The notes: generated by a model from the sequence alone, not told the origin. Positions 1 to 8,958 are shown, counted from the stretch's first letter. The stretch is 64,000 nucleotides of DNA from Natrinema gelatinilyticum (GCF_024266705.1 NZ_CP100757.1:1054001-1118000), one strand, 5' to 3'. Made by a program: numbers and translations.

Positions 1-1579
1 TACTATCTCGAAGCAGTCAGCAATAAAGGAAATCAGAAAATGGGTCATATCTATTTCCATATTATTCACTTTTGTGCTTCCGTTTGTGTCTATTACAATC
101 GGTCTTGAGACAGGATTTTATCGAGATGTGTTCTTCTACGCTGATGAATATGTAGTGGCTGAAATTTTACAGAATGGGCACATAACTCCTGAGCATGTCT
201 CACAACTGGCTGGTTCAGATCTAAAGCAGGAAAATTGGGGAAAGATTATTTCAAGGAAGAACCTTCCCATTCTCTCAATTCTAATTGCCGAATATTCATT
301 AATTACTGGCATTTCGCCAAATATATTCTATATTACATTCCCAGCTTTTCTTGGAGTATGGTTTGGGTTCTTTATTATTGCCAGACGGATAATATCTGAC
401 CAGCGGCTCTCGCTCCTAATTGGAGGAATTGGGTCTCTTTCTCCATACGTCCCTGTGATTTACACTCAAAATGTAACTATATTTAGTAATGTAATCATCC
501 TAATGTCGGTAATAACTCTAATATATATCTTAGACAAGGGTAGAAAAGCGAAATTTGGTGGATATATTAGTATATCTATATTTTTGGCCGTTCTCTTTTA
601 CTGGTATCCTCCTAACTTTGCTCTAGTAGGAGTTTTAACGTTGCTTCTTCCCTTCATTCTCTATCTATCGGGGAAAAAACCTTCGCCAGGTATATTAATT
701 CCAAGTATTATATCTGGTAGCTTTTTCCTTTTGATATTTGAAATACCGCTCTCATCATATCTACATTATATCAGTGTTGGCATTAGCAGATTACTCACGC
801 TAAGTCTATCTTCACCAACAAGTGGCCAAACGGGTACATATCCGACTGTATTTCAGCCGAGCTACTATAGCTTAATTTCTTTAATAGCATTACTACCAAT
901 GGGTGCAGTTGGGGGCCTAATAGCGTTCAAACGCATACTTTCAGATCGAGATTATCCGACACCATCTGAAAGAATTGCTATCATTTGGGGTATTTCGATT
1001 CTTGGTGTAGCGCTTCTCTATATGGCAAGTGGTGAATCATTTCTCGTCGGGAGACCCTTCCAGCTCTCTATTCCGGTCATAATAATTGGAGTGATGTTTA
1101 CACTCTCCAAGATAGAACAGTCAAATATTGCCGTAATTGTCGCTGTAGTCCTACTTTTTTCAACAGTTGGAGGAAGTTTCTATCTACAGTCGATTGATCA
1201 GCGTGCTAAGATTCAGACGTATGGAGCAGGATCAGAAGAAATTGGTCAGTGGGGGGGAACCCATTTTCAGGGAACGATCCTTTCAGATGTCAAGACGGGT
1301 GCTCCAGTCGCGGGAAAAGGCTATTTGATGGTGGACCACCCAGATCAGTATAGTGGTACTCGGAATCTTTTCTATGCGCCAGAATCCGACTTTCAAGGCC
1401 ATGTACAATCCAAAAATGCAACTGGTGTTCTTTTGAGTCAGAGTATGTATAGAGATGGACTATTTGCAAATCAACTACCTCATAAACCTATGCCAAAGCA
1501 GCAATATCAAACACGTCTAGAAACCTCTAATTTGGTCTATTCCAACGGGAGATACCACTATCTATGGTTCAATCAGTAG
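1..1579 (+). CDS. Polytopic membrane protein, 5' partial
   Basis: The frame is open to the first base of the window. A GTG at 74 could start a 501-residue product, but the 24 upstream codons are in frame and encode a basic stretch (around SKQSAIKEIRK) followed by the start of a hydrophobic helix, so the true start is probably just outside the window. I see about ten hydrophobic helices up to roughly residue 375 and then a soluble tail of about 125 residues. This resembles large integral glycosyltransferases or polysaccharide proteins of haloarchaeal glycan islands, but I recognise no catalytic motif. The DNA is clearly lower in GC than most of the window. It converges on the glycosyltransferase gene, with an 11-bp overlap of the 3' ends. 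Function is inferred from context only. Confidence 0.75.
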   Translation, partial: TISKQSAIKEIRKWVISISILFTFVLPFVSITIGLETGFYRDVFFYADEYVVAEILQNGHITPEHVSQLAGSDLKQENWGKIISRKNLPILSILIAEYSLITGISPNIFYITFPAFLGVWFGFFIIARRIISDQRLSLLIGGIGSLSPYVPVIYTQNVTIFSNVIILMSVITLIYILDKGRKAKFGGYISISIFLAVLFYWYPPNFALVGVLTLLLPFILYLSGKKPSPGILIPSIISGSFFLLIFEIPLSSYLHYISVGISRLLTLSLSSPTSGQTGTYPTVFQPSYYSLISLIALLPMGAVGGLIAFKRILSDRDYPTPSERIAIIWGISILGVALLYMASGESFLVGRPFQLSIPVIIIGVMFTLSKIEQSNIAVIVAVVLLFSTVGGSFYLQSIDQRAKIQTYGAGSEEIGQWGGTHFQGTILSDVKTGAPVAGKGYLMVDHPDQYSGTRNLFYAPESDFQGHVQSKNATGVLLSQSMYRDGLFANQLPHKPMPKQQYQTRLETSNLVYSNGRYHYLWFNQ

Positions 1580-2639
1580 CCTTTTTGATGATTTTGAGAA
1601 GTTGATTACGTGATCGTTCCCACGTGAATTTTTGAGCATGCTCCACTCCCTTTTTTGATAGAACATTTCTAACATCTTCACTATTTAGTACCCGATAGAT
1701 ACTTTCAGCGATATCATTAGTATCATTAGGATCAACCAGCATTGCTGAATCACCTATTACCTCGGGAAGAGATGTTTTATTAGAAACAACTACTGGGGTT
1801 CCACAGGCCATTGCCTCTAACGGAGGAAGGCCAAACCCTTCGTATAAAGATGGATAAACAAACGCATCTGCGTTCTCGTATGCGTATTTCAGCTGGGGTT
1901 GTGGAATAAAGCCAGGTGTGACAATATCCTCAGAGAATGAATCAGTATCGACCTTCTTATGAATAGATTTGTTTTCTGGACCGATTAGAACAAGTTTGTG
2001 TGAGATTGTATCTCGAATTTCGTCGTACGCTTTAACGAGTTGGTTGACGTTTTTTCTTGGATTCATTGCGCCGACATAGAGGATATACTTGTCAGGAAGC
2101 CCCATTGATTCACTACCACTTGTCTTCAGGTAAAAATTATCAATGCCATTATATACTACATCAACCTTCTCAGAAGAGATGGAAAAGTGATTCACTATCT
2201 CTCTTTTTGAAAATTCAGAAACAGTAACGATAGTATTAGAGTTCCGAACACCTAAAGGAACAGCAGTCTTCCGATAGAGTTGGTGGATACCGCTTGACAT
2301 TCCCTTCTGTGCATTCACATCATGGATACACATTATAACCGGTATTGAAAATTTATGGAGAGGCGCATTCCCGTTTGGACAGTATAATATGTCTACATCT
2401 TCCTTGACTGCAAGCTTTGGAAGGATTGTACGCTCCCATATTATCCCCCATATTTGGTTATCACTATACTTTGATGATGAAATTTCAGCATCAAATTTAT
2501 TAGAAAGTGACGGAGATCCAAAGAGAACCACTTCATGGTCTGTATTTTCTACAAGTTCTGAAGTTAACTGCATAGCGGACTGTACTGCGCCACCTGGCTC
2601 ATCTACAGCGAAGGTGCGTGCATTAATACCTATCTTCAT
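1569..2639 (-). CDS. Glycosyltransferase family 4 (GT-B fold)
   Basis: The 356-residue protein has the usual GT4 architecture. The N-terminus MKIGINART leads into a glycine-rich acceptor-side loop (EPGGAVQSA). The middle has VSEFSKREI and VVYNGID, and the C-terminal nucleotide-sugar domain has YVGAMNPRKN and the EX7E-type segment YPSLYEGFGLPPLEAMACG. It should transfer a sugar from a nucleotide or dolichol donor at the cytoplasmic face of the membrane. Donor and acceptor cannot be read from sequence. Its start codon overlaps the stop of the upstream sulfatase-fold gene by one base (TAATG), so the two are co-transcribed and probably translationally coupled. Low GC suggests horizontal exchange, common for such genes. 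Confidence 0.9.
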   Translation of the reverse strand: MKIGINARTFAVDEPGGAVQSAMQLTSELVENTDHEVVLFGSPSLSNKFDAEISSSKYSDNQIWGIIWERTILPKLAVKEDVDILYCPNGNAPLHKFSIPVIMCIHDVNAQKGMSSGIHQLYRKTAVPLGVRNSNTIVTVSEFSKREIVNHFSISSEKVDVVYNGIDNFYLKTSGSESMGLPDKYILYVGAMNPRKNVNQLVKAYDEIRDTISHKLVLIGPENKSIHKKVDTDSFSEDIVTPGFIPQPQLKYAYENADAFVYPSLYEGFGLPPLEAMACGTPVVVSNKTSLPEVIGDSAMLVDPNDTNDIAESIYRVLNSEDVRNVLSKKGVEHAQKFTWERSRNQLLKIIKKATD

Positions 2640-3919
2640 TATCCTTTATACCCCAGCGCAGTCAGTCGTCGTTCGATTTCCTCGTCAACCTCTCCGTCAT
2701 CGGTGTCTGCTTCACCGTTCTCCCGCCGAACCCTCACATCGATGTGTGCCTCGAGATCCTCCCGAAGCGATTGACTCGCACATGATGTAAACTCAAGAGC
2801 TCCAGTTTCCCGATCGCGTTCGCAGAAACATGCTCCACTCGAAGTCCGGAGTGCGTACCGCCGGAGGTGACTATGTTCGTCTTCACCGCGAGCCTGAAGG
2901 AACACTATTCGATCATCCGCATCGTTCGCCGCAGATAACTCAAGTAGCGATTGGCCTTCACTCTCACCACTAATACCGACTACGTCCTCGAACGTCGCAG
3001 AAACATCCAGCGTACTCGTGGGTGTCGACACCTCTTGGCCATTTGCACCGCCGGGTGGCCGAACCAATAGTGGCACGCGGGTAATCTCGTCGTGTAGGTA
3101 CCGCGGATGCTCGTAGTGGCCATGCTCGCCGAACGCATCGCCGTGGTCGGCCGTGACGATTAGCAACGAGGTCTCGAGCAAGCCTCGCTCTCGCAATGCC
3201 TTGAGGAACTCTCCGATCCGCTCGTCGTTGTACCTGATCTCGGCGTCGTAGAGATCGATCAGTAGTTGTTGCTCCTCATCAGTGATCGACTCAGGATCCT
3301 TTATCGCGCGCTGGTAGAGCGATTGGGCCGTGCTGTCCGAAACCGTCTCGTCGTGATACAGCTGTTGGTACTCGCCGGGCGGTTCGTACGGACCGTGCGT
3401 GTCCATGTAGTGGTTCCAGAGGAAGAACGAGTCATCGGGATCCAACGAGTCCAGCCAGGAGAGCGCCCGGTCGTTGATCTCTTCGGCACGCGCGTAGTGG
3501 CGATTCCGCAACTTATCTAGTGCTCGCTGGGCCAGCGCGATGAGCTTGTGCTGGCCGAAGTGGAGATCGTCGTCGAACTCGTCGAACCCCTGGTCGAAGC
3601 CGTAGGCCCTCGAGACGAACGGATTCGAGTGAAAGCCAGCCGTCTCGAACCCGGCTTCCGAGAGTCGGGAAGCGATTGTCTCCGTCGCAAGTCGATAGTT
3701 GGCATCGATAGCGACGTCGGGATACTCGCCCGTCAGGAGCGCCGGGACCGCCTCGCGCGTATGCGAACTCGCACTGTACGCGTTCGTAAATCGAATCGAC
3801 TCGTCGGTGAGGTCGTCCAATACAGGCGAGGTTTCCCGGTGATAGCCATAACAAGAGAGGTGATCCGCTCGGAGGGCATCCGCCGAAAGCAAGATCACGT
3901 TATCCGGCTCAACACTCAT
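2639..3919 (-). CDS. Sulfatase / alkaline phosphatase superfamily protein
   Basis: The 426-residue protein opens with the sulfatase-fold metal site SADALRADHLSCYGY (residues 12-26). A Ser-containing nucleophile region (S51-S-H-T-R55) sits where formylglycine-type sulfatases carry C/S-x-P/A-x-R, and a second metal motif, TADHGDAFGEHGHYEHP, follows at about 250-270. Members hydrolyse sulfate esters or transfer phospho-groups on polysaccharides; this one lacks the classical CxPSR, so a phosphotransferase-like role is also possible. It is higher in GC than the downstream glycosyltransferase with which it forms an operon, and is divergent from the glycosyltransferase at 4024. I see no signal peptide, so it probably acts in the cytoplasm. 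The family is clear; the substrate is unknown. Confidence 0.85.
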   Translation of the reverse strand: MSVEPDNVILLSADALRADHLSCYGYHRETSPVLDDLTDESIRFTNAYSASSHTREAVPALLTGEYPDVAIDANYRLATETIASRLSEAGFETAGFHSNPFVSRAYGFDQGFDEFDDDLHFGQHKLIALAQRALDKLRNRHYARAEEINDRALSWLDSLDPDDSFFLWNHYMDTHGPYEPPGEYQQLYHDETVSDSTAQSLYQRAIKDPESITDEEQQLLIDLYDAEIRYNDERIGEFLKALRERGLLETSLLIVTADHGDAFGEHGHYEHPRYLHDEITRVPLLVRPPGGANGQEVSTPTSTLDVSATFEDVVGISGESEGQSLLELSAANDADDRIVFLQARGEDEHSHLRRYALRTSSGACFCERDRETGALEFTSCASQSLREDLEAHIDVRVRRENGEADTDDGEVDEEIERRLTALGYKG

Positions 3920-4023
3920 TGCTCGTGAAAACTGGTTAGGGGGAGTTATAATTTTAGACTTGGAGACAAAAGCTCGGCGCCGTACCGTAAGGACATTAGT
4001 AGCCGTTCGGCAACGTGTAGTCG

Positions 4024-5160
4024 ATGGATATCGCGTTCGTCTCCAACGTCGTCTACCCCTTCGTCACGGGCGGTGCCGAAAAGCGCATCCACGAGATCGG
4101 CACCCGCCTCGCCGACGACGGCCACGATATCACTATCTACGGCCGGCACTTCTGGGATGGACCAAAGGAGATGCCGTTCAAGGGCATGACGCTCCGGGCG
4201 GTCAGTCCAGAGCGCGAACTTTACACCGGTGAGAATGGACAGCGTTCAATCACAGAGGCCTTAGAATTCGCGAAGGATGTCATTGTCCCGTTGCGACGCC
4301 ATCTGGATGAGCATGATGTCGTCATCGCGAGCGTCTTCCCGTACTTCCCCGTACTCGCAACAGAGCTCTCGACACTCGGTTCAGACACACCGATTATTGT
4401 AACGTGGCATGAAGTCTGGACATCGTACTGGGAGGACTACCTGGGATATCTTGCCCCGTTCGGGAAGCTTACTGAATATCTCACAGCACATGTCCCCCAG
4501 TATCCGATCGCGGTATCAGAGGTAACGGCGGGACGACTCGCTCGTATCGGGCCGGATCGTGACCGTATTCGAACAGTTCCGAACGGAATCGACTACGAGC
4601 AGATCCGGAACACGGCTCCAGCAGACCAAGGCTTCGATGTACTCTTTGCAGGGCGGTTGATCGAGGATAAGCGAGTGGATATCTTGTTGGAAGCGTTTGA
4701 CCGCGTTGCGTCGGCTGATGTCTCACTGGGAATTATTGGTGACGGGCCGAAGCGCGGTGAACTCGAAGTGCAAGCAAGAGGCTTAGAGAACGCTGATCGG
4801 ATTACGTTCATGGGGTTCCTTGAAGAGTATGAAGACGTTCTCGCACACATGCGCGCAGCCGACGTCTTTGCGTCCCCGAGTACGAGGGAGGGGTTTGGTC
4901 TCACGTATGCTGAGGCGATGGCAGCAGACTGTACCGTTATCGGCGCCGATCATCCGGACTCTGCCGCGGACGAAGTGATCGGTGATGGAGGATTCCTCGC
5001 AGAGCCGACAGTTGCAGATGTTGCCGCTGTGCTAGAGCGGACGTTGGGTGACGATCGATCACCGATAAATCCGCAGAGGCGTGCGAAAGCGTTTGATTGG
5101 GACCATGTGGCTGAGGAGGCGCTTGAAGCGTACACGGCCGCAATCACTGAGGAGTGGTGA
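4024..5160 (+). CDS. Glycosyltransferase family 4
   Basis: The 378-residue GT4 enzyme starts MDIAFVSNVVYPFVTGGAEKR (acceptor-domain glycine loop). It has TWHEVW near residue 127, PNGID near 188, LFAGRLIEDKRVD at about 208-220 and the EX7E region SPSTREGFGLTYAEAMA near 286-302. It probably adds a hexose during assembly of an N-glycan or other surface glycan. It is the intact paralogue of the broken gene at 13.5-14.3 kb, and the two share nearly identical blocks in the C-terminal domain. The GC-rich DNA differs from the glycosyltransferase at 1569. The 104-bp divergent space to the sulfatase gene should carry both promoters. Confidence 0.92.
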   Translation: MDIAFVSNVVYPFVTGGAEKRIHEIGTRLADDGHDITIYGRHFWDGPKEMPFKGMTLRAVSPERELYTGENGQRSITEALEFAKDVIVPLRRHLDEHDVVIASVFPYFPVLATELSTLGSDTPIIVTWHEVWTSYWEDYLGYLAPFGKLTEYLTAHVPQYPIAVSEVTAGRLARIGPDRDRIRTVPNGIDYEQIRNTAPADQGFDVLFAGRLIEDKRVDILLEAFDRVASADVSLGIIGDGPKRGELEVQARGLENADRITFMGFLEEYEDVLAHMRAADVFASPSTREGFGLTYAEAMAADCTVIGADHPDSAADEVIGDGGFLAEPTVADVAAVLERTLGDDRSPINPQRRAKAFDWDHVAEEALEAYTAAITEEW

Positions 5161-5418
5161 CTCAACACTAGAGCTCCGTGCTGAGCAGACCATCCTCTGC
5201 AGAACAGTTAGTGACGCAGTTGAAAGCATAGATAGATGAGAATTTCTCGTTCTAGCCAGAGGACAGAGGAATCTTTCATGCGCCATGACGACGTGGCATG
5301 AGGTCTGGCTGGATTAGCTTTTATTACAAATTCGATCTCTTTATTTAATATATTACTGGGAGTTTCGTGGTAGTTCTTCTAGTTCAGGGTCTATCTCGTT
5401 CTAGCATCTCTTTGGAGT
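5161..5418. other. Intergenic segment with glycosyltransferase scar
   Basis: No gene is supported here. At about 5289-5306 the DNA reads ACGTGGCATGAGGTCTGG, matching 17 of 18 bases of the TWHEVW codons of the glycosyltransferase at 4402-4419, followed by a stop after two more codons. It looks like a scar of a second glycosyltransferase gene whose 3' half lies at 13.5-14.3 kb. From about 5320 the sequence is AT-rich and leads into the 3' end of the RAMP operon. Confidence 0.4.
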
Positions 5419-6312
5419 CTAGTCAGACTGGGGAGTGGTTGGCTTCATTCGGAGTTCGCCGAATCCGTATTTCGAGTGGCTTCCAACACGAAGAACTCCG
5501 CTCTTTGCGGTCTCGACTGGCCGATCACCCTCGTATGTCACAACCTGTCCATGGTCTATCGTTTGGAGTGTGTACACCTCGCGTTGTTCTAGTACTTGCT
5601 CTTGGCGTTCTCGGAGTTCGGTGCGGTCCGCCTGCCACCACCATGGGACAGCCTGGTCGTGAGCGTTCGGGTATTCCGACTCTAGGACAAACGGTGTCAC
5701 GAGTTCGAGGTGGAACGCCTTGCTGGCCCGGAGACGTGAATAGTCGAGTGCGTCGAGGTCGACGACCTGCGTGTCTTTCAGCCGGGTAGTGCCGTAGCCG
5801 TAGTTGCGCTTCCCGCCGAATTGGAGGCCATCTAAAGTGCTCTCGCTTAGTGGGAGAATATCGTCGCGGTCGGCGTGTAGGTAGGCGTTGAGGTACCATT
5901 TGGTCGTCTGCTGTTGTTTCCGTGCGCCATCGGGCTTGCCCATGATCGTTTCGTGGGCGAGCGCTGGATGCCCGCTTTGGACGCGGATATCGTGGGTATT
6001 GAGTGCATCCCGTGGACGGGAGTCCAAGAGCCACGCGTGGGCTGCCCGTCGGTGGAGGAAGAGATCGGCGTAGGCGTCGACTTCGGGGAGGCCAGTGCCA
6101 AGGTATGGCTGGAAGCCGGTCTGGGAGTGCTCCTCGGGGAACGTCCCGAACTGGCCGGGGACGAAGACGCCGTGACTCGCGTAGAGGTGCTGGTGGCTGT
6201 CGTAGGGGAGGTGCTGGCCAAGCGCGTGCAGGATGGCGTTCCCACTTACGTAGTATGGGTGGCCGAGGTAGTCCATGATGAATTCCCAGTGAACCTGCTG
6301 AATCCGCGTCAT
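5419..6312 (-). CDS. RAMP-superfamily protein, Cas5/Cas6/Csf3-like
   Basis: The 297-residue protein shows features of the RAMP fold found in CRISPR effector subunits. An early segment, HPYYVSGNAILHALG (18-32), resembles the P-x-S-x-L/I-x-x-x-L turn of RAMPs. There are two glycine-rich loops, FGGKRNYGYGTTRL (165-178) and GSHSKYGFGELRM (278-289), as expected for two ferredoxin-like domains. By analogy it would bind the 5' handle or process a guide RNA, but no catalytic histidine can be assigned confidently. It is last in the five-gene minus-strand operon, 10 bp after its upstream neighbour. The fold assignment is inferred from motif pattern; subtype membership is unproven. Confidence 0.6.
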   Translation of the reverse strand: MTRIQQVHWEFIMDYLGHPYYVSGNAILHALGQHLPYDSHQHLYASHGVFVPGQFGTFPEEHSQTGFQPYLGTGLPEVDAYADLFLHRRAAHAWLLDSRPRDALNTHDIRVQSGHPALAHETIMGKPDGARKQQQTTKWYLNAYLHADRDDILPLSESTLDGLQFGGKRNYGYGTTRLKDTQVVDLDALDYSRLRASKAFHLELVTPFVLESEYPNAHDQAVPWWWQADRTELRERQEQVLEQREVYTLQTIDHGQVVTYEGDRPVETAKSGVLRVGSHSKYGFGELRMKPTTPQSD

Positions 6313-6322
6313 AACTATATTA

Positions 6323-7096
6323 TCAGACTATTTCTTCAGTAGGCTCGGTTGGTCTGTTGTCCCAGTTCGCGAAGTCCTCGAGGTACTGGAGCGCTGTCGA
6401 CCAAGCGCGGATGCGGCGAAGGTTGGCATCAAGGACCATGTCTGATTTGCTGTGATTGGTGTCGAGGGGGTGTGTGGGGAGTTGGCTCCACGTCGATGCC
6501 CATGATCGTCGTGGCCGACTCCCGAGGTGTGCGGCTGGGCGGTCTGCAACAGCGGCGTCGATCCGGAGCGCGAACTCTACGCCCGCATAGACTGTCCGGT
6601 GTGGGACGATTGTCTCGGCATCGTCGACGACCAATGAGAGGTCGGCAAAGGCGTGGCCGTCGCGGTAGTTGTCGAGGAGTGCCGCCACAAGCAGTGTGTG
6701 GTACTTTAGGCTTGTGTATGGGTAGGGGACGGCTTCGTTGAACAGCGCGGCAACATCACTTGCCAGCCACATTTGGTGCATGGCTTCGGAATCAGTCTCA
6801 CCGAGGAGCTCACGCACAGCACTCTTGACGCCGTTCTGTCTGCGTTGGTGGTGGAACTGGCTTTCGCCATCGACGAGTGAGAGGCGATACGGTGACGTGT
6901 GGTTGGCCATGGTCTGTGTCGGCTTACCACTAGGACGGCTTAGTGCCGCGGCGTCGCCGTCTGCACCGTGGGGGACGGGCTGGTTCACGCGGACGCCTGC
7001 GAACGTGTCGGCGGCGTCGGCATGGGACCGTCCATTCAGTTTGTGTGCGTCGTGGCGGTAACACTTGATGTGTGGGTGATTGCGTGAATCGGTCAT
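6323..7096 (-). CDS. Unknown middle protein of RAMP operon
   Basis: I place the start at 7096, giving 257 residues (MTDSRNHPH). This ATG overlaps the stop of the Cas7-like gene as ATGA; a longer frame upstream is only the shadow of that gene. The first 70 residues are His/Gly/Asp-rich and probably disordered. The rest looks mixed alpha/beta, with an Ala/Leu-rich helical block (SEAMHQMWLASDVAALFNEA, YHTLLVAALLDNY) and a strand-like stretch (FADLSLVVDDAETIVPHRTVYAGVEFALRIDAAV). I do not recognise the family. Translational coupling to a Cas7-like subunit suggests another subunit of the same complex, possibly a Cas8/Cas11-like or second Cas5-like component. Confidence 0.7.
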   Translation of the reverse strand: MTDSRNHPHIKCYRHDAHKLNGRSHADAADTFAGVRVNQPVPHGADGDAAALSRPSGKPTQTMANHTSPYRLSLVDGESQFHHQRRQNGVKSAVRELLGETDSEAMHQMWLASDVAALFNEAVPYPYTSLKYHTLLVAALLDNYRDGHAFADLSLVVDDAETIVPHRTVYAGVEFALRIDAAVADRPAAHLGSRPRRSWASTWSQLPTHPLDTNHSKSDMVLDANLRRIRAWSTALQYLEDFANWDNRPTEPTEEIV

Positions 7097-7965
7097 TGGT
7101 TTTCGAGCCGGGCTGCAAGTGCTTCCTCGAATGCCGGTCGGTACTCCACTTTCCATTGGTCATCCTTCTCATCCATCGCGTTCGTGGTGGCTTTCCCGCG
7201 GTCGAAGACACGCTTTAGCTCATGATCGTCGTAGAGGGGGTTGACGAGGTGAGTATCGACGATTCCTGCGCCGAAGTTTCGCGCACCACCCAGTTGGTGC
7301 ATGAAGTTGGTGTTGTGCGCGTCGAGATAGTCGAGGCCCTCACAGAGGAGGCCGGTGAATTCGGATTTCGTCTCTCTGAAGGAGAGATGCCAGCAGCCGT
7401 CGAGGTTTGCGACCGCGTCGAGTTCAGCGTTCCGTAGCGGCTCACGGTTGTCCTCGTCGTTCCGGGAGACGATATTCTGGTTGAGCCGGCGGAAGTGGCC
7501 CTCGGCCTGCCCGCGCGTGTAGTCGACGCTCGAGCGAACGGGCGAGAACTTGATCGGCCGGCGCATCAGTTTGCCGGGAATACCCTCGAATCCGCCGAAG
7601 AGATCAAAGATCACGCAGCCATCGTCCGCGTTCGCGTCGTCGACGCACGCGCCCTTCTCGTGGTACCCATCGTCGAGGTCGCGCTCATACACCGCGGCCT
7701 TCTTGAAGTTCGCGCTGGCCTCGCCAGGATGACAGGCAGTGCCATCGTGCTGCTGGACGACGCGCTCCATCCCATGGCGCAGCCACCCCGAGAGCGGGAA
7801 CGCCGGGATGATGCCGCCAATCTGGTTTTGCGGATCATCGGCGTCATAGTTGCCGTTCGAGGCGTGGTGACGATCAGTGAGGATCGAGTCTCCGATGACC
7901 AGCAGGTCACACTCGAGGCGGACGTACACGTCCGTGATGTGGGGTACTGCTGGTTCGTCACTCAT
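7093..7965 (-). CDS. RAMP-superfamily protein, Cas7/Csf2-like
   Basis: The start at 7965 (MSDEPAVPH, 290 residues) overlaps the stop of the zinc-protein gene as ATGA. The 128 residues of extra open frame upstream are out of frame with, and identical in span to, that gene. Cas7-type features are GGIIPAFPLSGWLRHGMERV (50-69, like the IPGSSLKGxLR turn), IFDLFGGFEGIPGKLMRRPIKFSPV (119-143, like the LFG block of Csm3/Cmr4/Csf2) and the glycine loop LGGARNFGAGIVDTHLVNPL (225-244). The expected role is the backbone subunit that polymerises along a guide RNA. No HD, Cas10, Cas3 or DinG gene is adjacent. This is the most convincing RAMP in the operon. Confidence 0.7.
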   Translation of the reverse strand: MSDEPAVPHITDVYVRLECDLLVIGDSILTDRHHASNGNYDADDPQNQIGGIIPAFPLSGWLRHGMERVVQQHDGTACHPGEASANFKKAAVYERDLDDGYHEKGACVDDANADDGCVIFDLFGGFEGIPGKLMRRPIKFSPVRSSVDYTRGQAEGHFRRLNQNIVSRNDEDNREPLRNAELDAVANLDGCWHLSFRETKSEFTGLLCEGLDYLDAHNTNFMHQLGGARNFGAGIVDTHLVNPLYDDHELKRVFDRGKATTNAMDEKDDQWKVEYRPAFEEALAARLENQ

Positions 7966-8366
7966 GGTGCACAGCCCTCCGTTGGCGGACTGAGCGCCCG
8001 GAGCGCCAGTTCGGTGAGACAGAGCCGATGACTTCGCGCCGTGGGCAGCGCAATCGTCCCAAGCCGGCCACCCACGAGGACCTCCGTCACCCCGAGTGTC
8101 GGCGACCGAACCCGACTGGGCGCACAGTCGAGGCAGTACAGGCGGGAGACGATCCAGTCTACCGTATCGGCAGGGCGATACGCGTACGCGAACACGATAT
8201 CGGTCTCGTGGAGCGCCTCGCCACAGCCGATGCAGACGGCACCGTCCGAGCGAGGACCAACGGGGTGACCGGCTAACACCGCTTCTGGGGTTGCGATGAC
8301 CGTCGTTTCGTCGTCGGGAGCGCCGTCTCTCGGCGCCCGGTGCCGACAAGCGTCGTTATCGGGCAT
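7962..8366 (-). CDS. Small zinc-binding protein (CxxC...CxxC)
   Basis: The 134-residue protein carries CIGCGEAL (about 45-52) and LYCLDCAPSRV (about 76-86), a four-cysteine zinc site. The C-terminal half (TLGVTEVLVGGRLGTIAL) resembles the gene product at 17375, so both belong to one haloarchaeal family that also occurs outside RAMP operons. Type IV CRISPR operons encode a zinc-finger Csf1, so its position before the Cas7-like gene is suggestive, but the paralogue argues that it may instead be a general accessory-element protein. It is coupled to both neighbours: 11 bp overlap upstream and ATGA downstream. Confidence 0.75.
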   Translation of the reverse strand: MPDNDACRHRAPRDGAPDDETTVIATPEAVLAGHPVGPRSDGAVCIGCGEALHETDIVFAYAYRPADTVDWIVSRLYCLDCAPSRVRSPTLGVTEVLVGGRLGTIALPTARSHRLCLTELALRALSPPTEGCAP

Positions 8367-8505
8367 CGGACCTCGCCTCCGGGCGACGCGTCGCGTTGAA
8401 GCACGTGAAACAGGGGAGATTGTTCTCTGTCAGATCGTCACACCAGTTGTGATCACACAGTTCGTTAACCGGACCGCTTTCAGTGATGGAATTCGTAGCT
8501 AACAT
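8356..8505 (-). CDS. 49-residue Cys-rich protein, operon leader gene
   Basis: A short frame, MLATNSITES...RSDAR, runs from ATG 8505 to TAA 8356. It contains CDHNWCDDLTENNLPCFTCF, four cysteines spaced like a zinc ribbon (Cx4C...CxxC). Its end overlaps the start of the next gene by 11 bp, the same dense packing as the rest of the operon, which supports it as real. It would be the first gene of the RAMP operon, with the AT-rich sequence near 8580-8700 as promoter region shared with the divergent gene at 8708. Function unknown. Confidence 0.5.
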   Translation of the reverse strand: MLATNSITESGPVNELCDHNWCDDLTENNLPCFTCFNATRRPEARSDAR

Positions 8506-8707
8506 CGCTTCTCGAGTCTCCGAGAAGCGCGGTCTGGTGTGCTAGCACCAGGCCACAGAGTTTCTGTAGCCATCCGCGCTTCAGGTATACAATATACTGC
8601 TATCCCAATAAAGGTTGCCAGTATAGTGCGAACATACACATTATAGAATCAACCAGAGTCCATTTCAGTGCACAAGATATTGTATGACCAATAGATAAGA
8701 AACTACC

Positions 8708-8917
8708 ATGGCAGACCGTCGAGCATTGTTGACCGACCGTGAACGAGAAATTATTGCTGGTGAAGCTAATGTTTCTGATGATTACCGATATCAGACAATA
8801 AGCCGTGTACGAAAGAGATTCGGGCGTCTAGAGGACGATCTCAAAGTACTAGAAAAACACGGGGGACTCGCTGAGGAACTTCGGGATATTGTTTGTAAGA
8901 AAGACGGGCGTGATTAA
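8708..8917 (+). CDS. Small conserved-looking haloarchaeal protein (69 aa)
   Basis: The sequence MADRRALLTDREREIIAGE... followed by YRYQTISRVRKRFGRLEDDLKVLEKHG is highly charged and predicted all-helical. Proteins with this opening are common in haloarchaeal proviruses and plasmids, usually without a known function. It is the only plus-strand gene between the RAMP operon and the terminase genes and may be a small regulator. The divergent 200-bp AT-rich gap to the RAMP operon could contain a bidirectional promoter. Confidence 0.65.
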   Translation: MADRRALLTDREREIIAGEANVSDDYRYQTISRVRKRFGRLEDDLKVLEKHGGLAEELRDIVCKKDGRD

Positions 8918-8958
8918 CCACCAGCGTCTAAAATGTTATAACTGATGGAATGGTTGCG

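Noticed and set aside
7966..8349. N-terminal extension of the Cas7-like protein to 418 residues
   Set aside because: These codons lie entirely within the zinc-protein gene in another frame. The ATGA overlap at 7962-7965 gives a better start.
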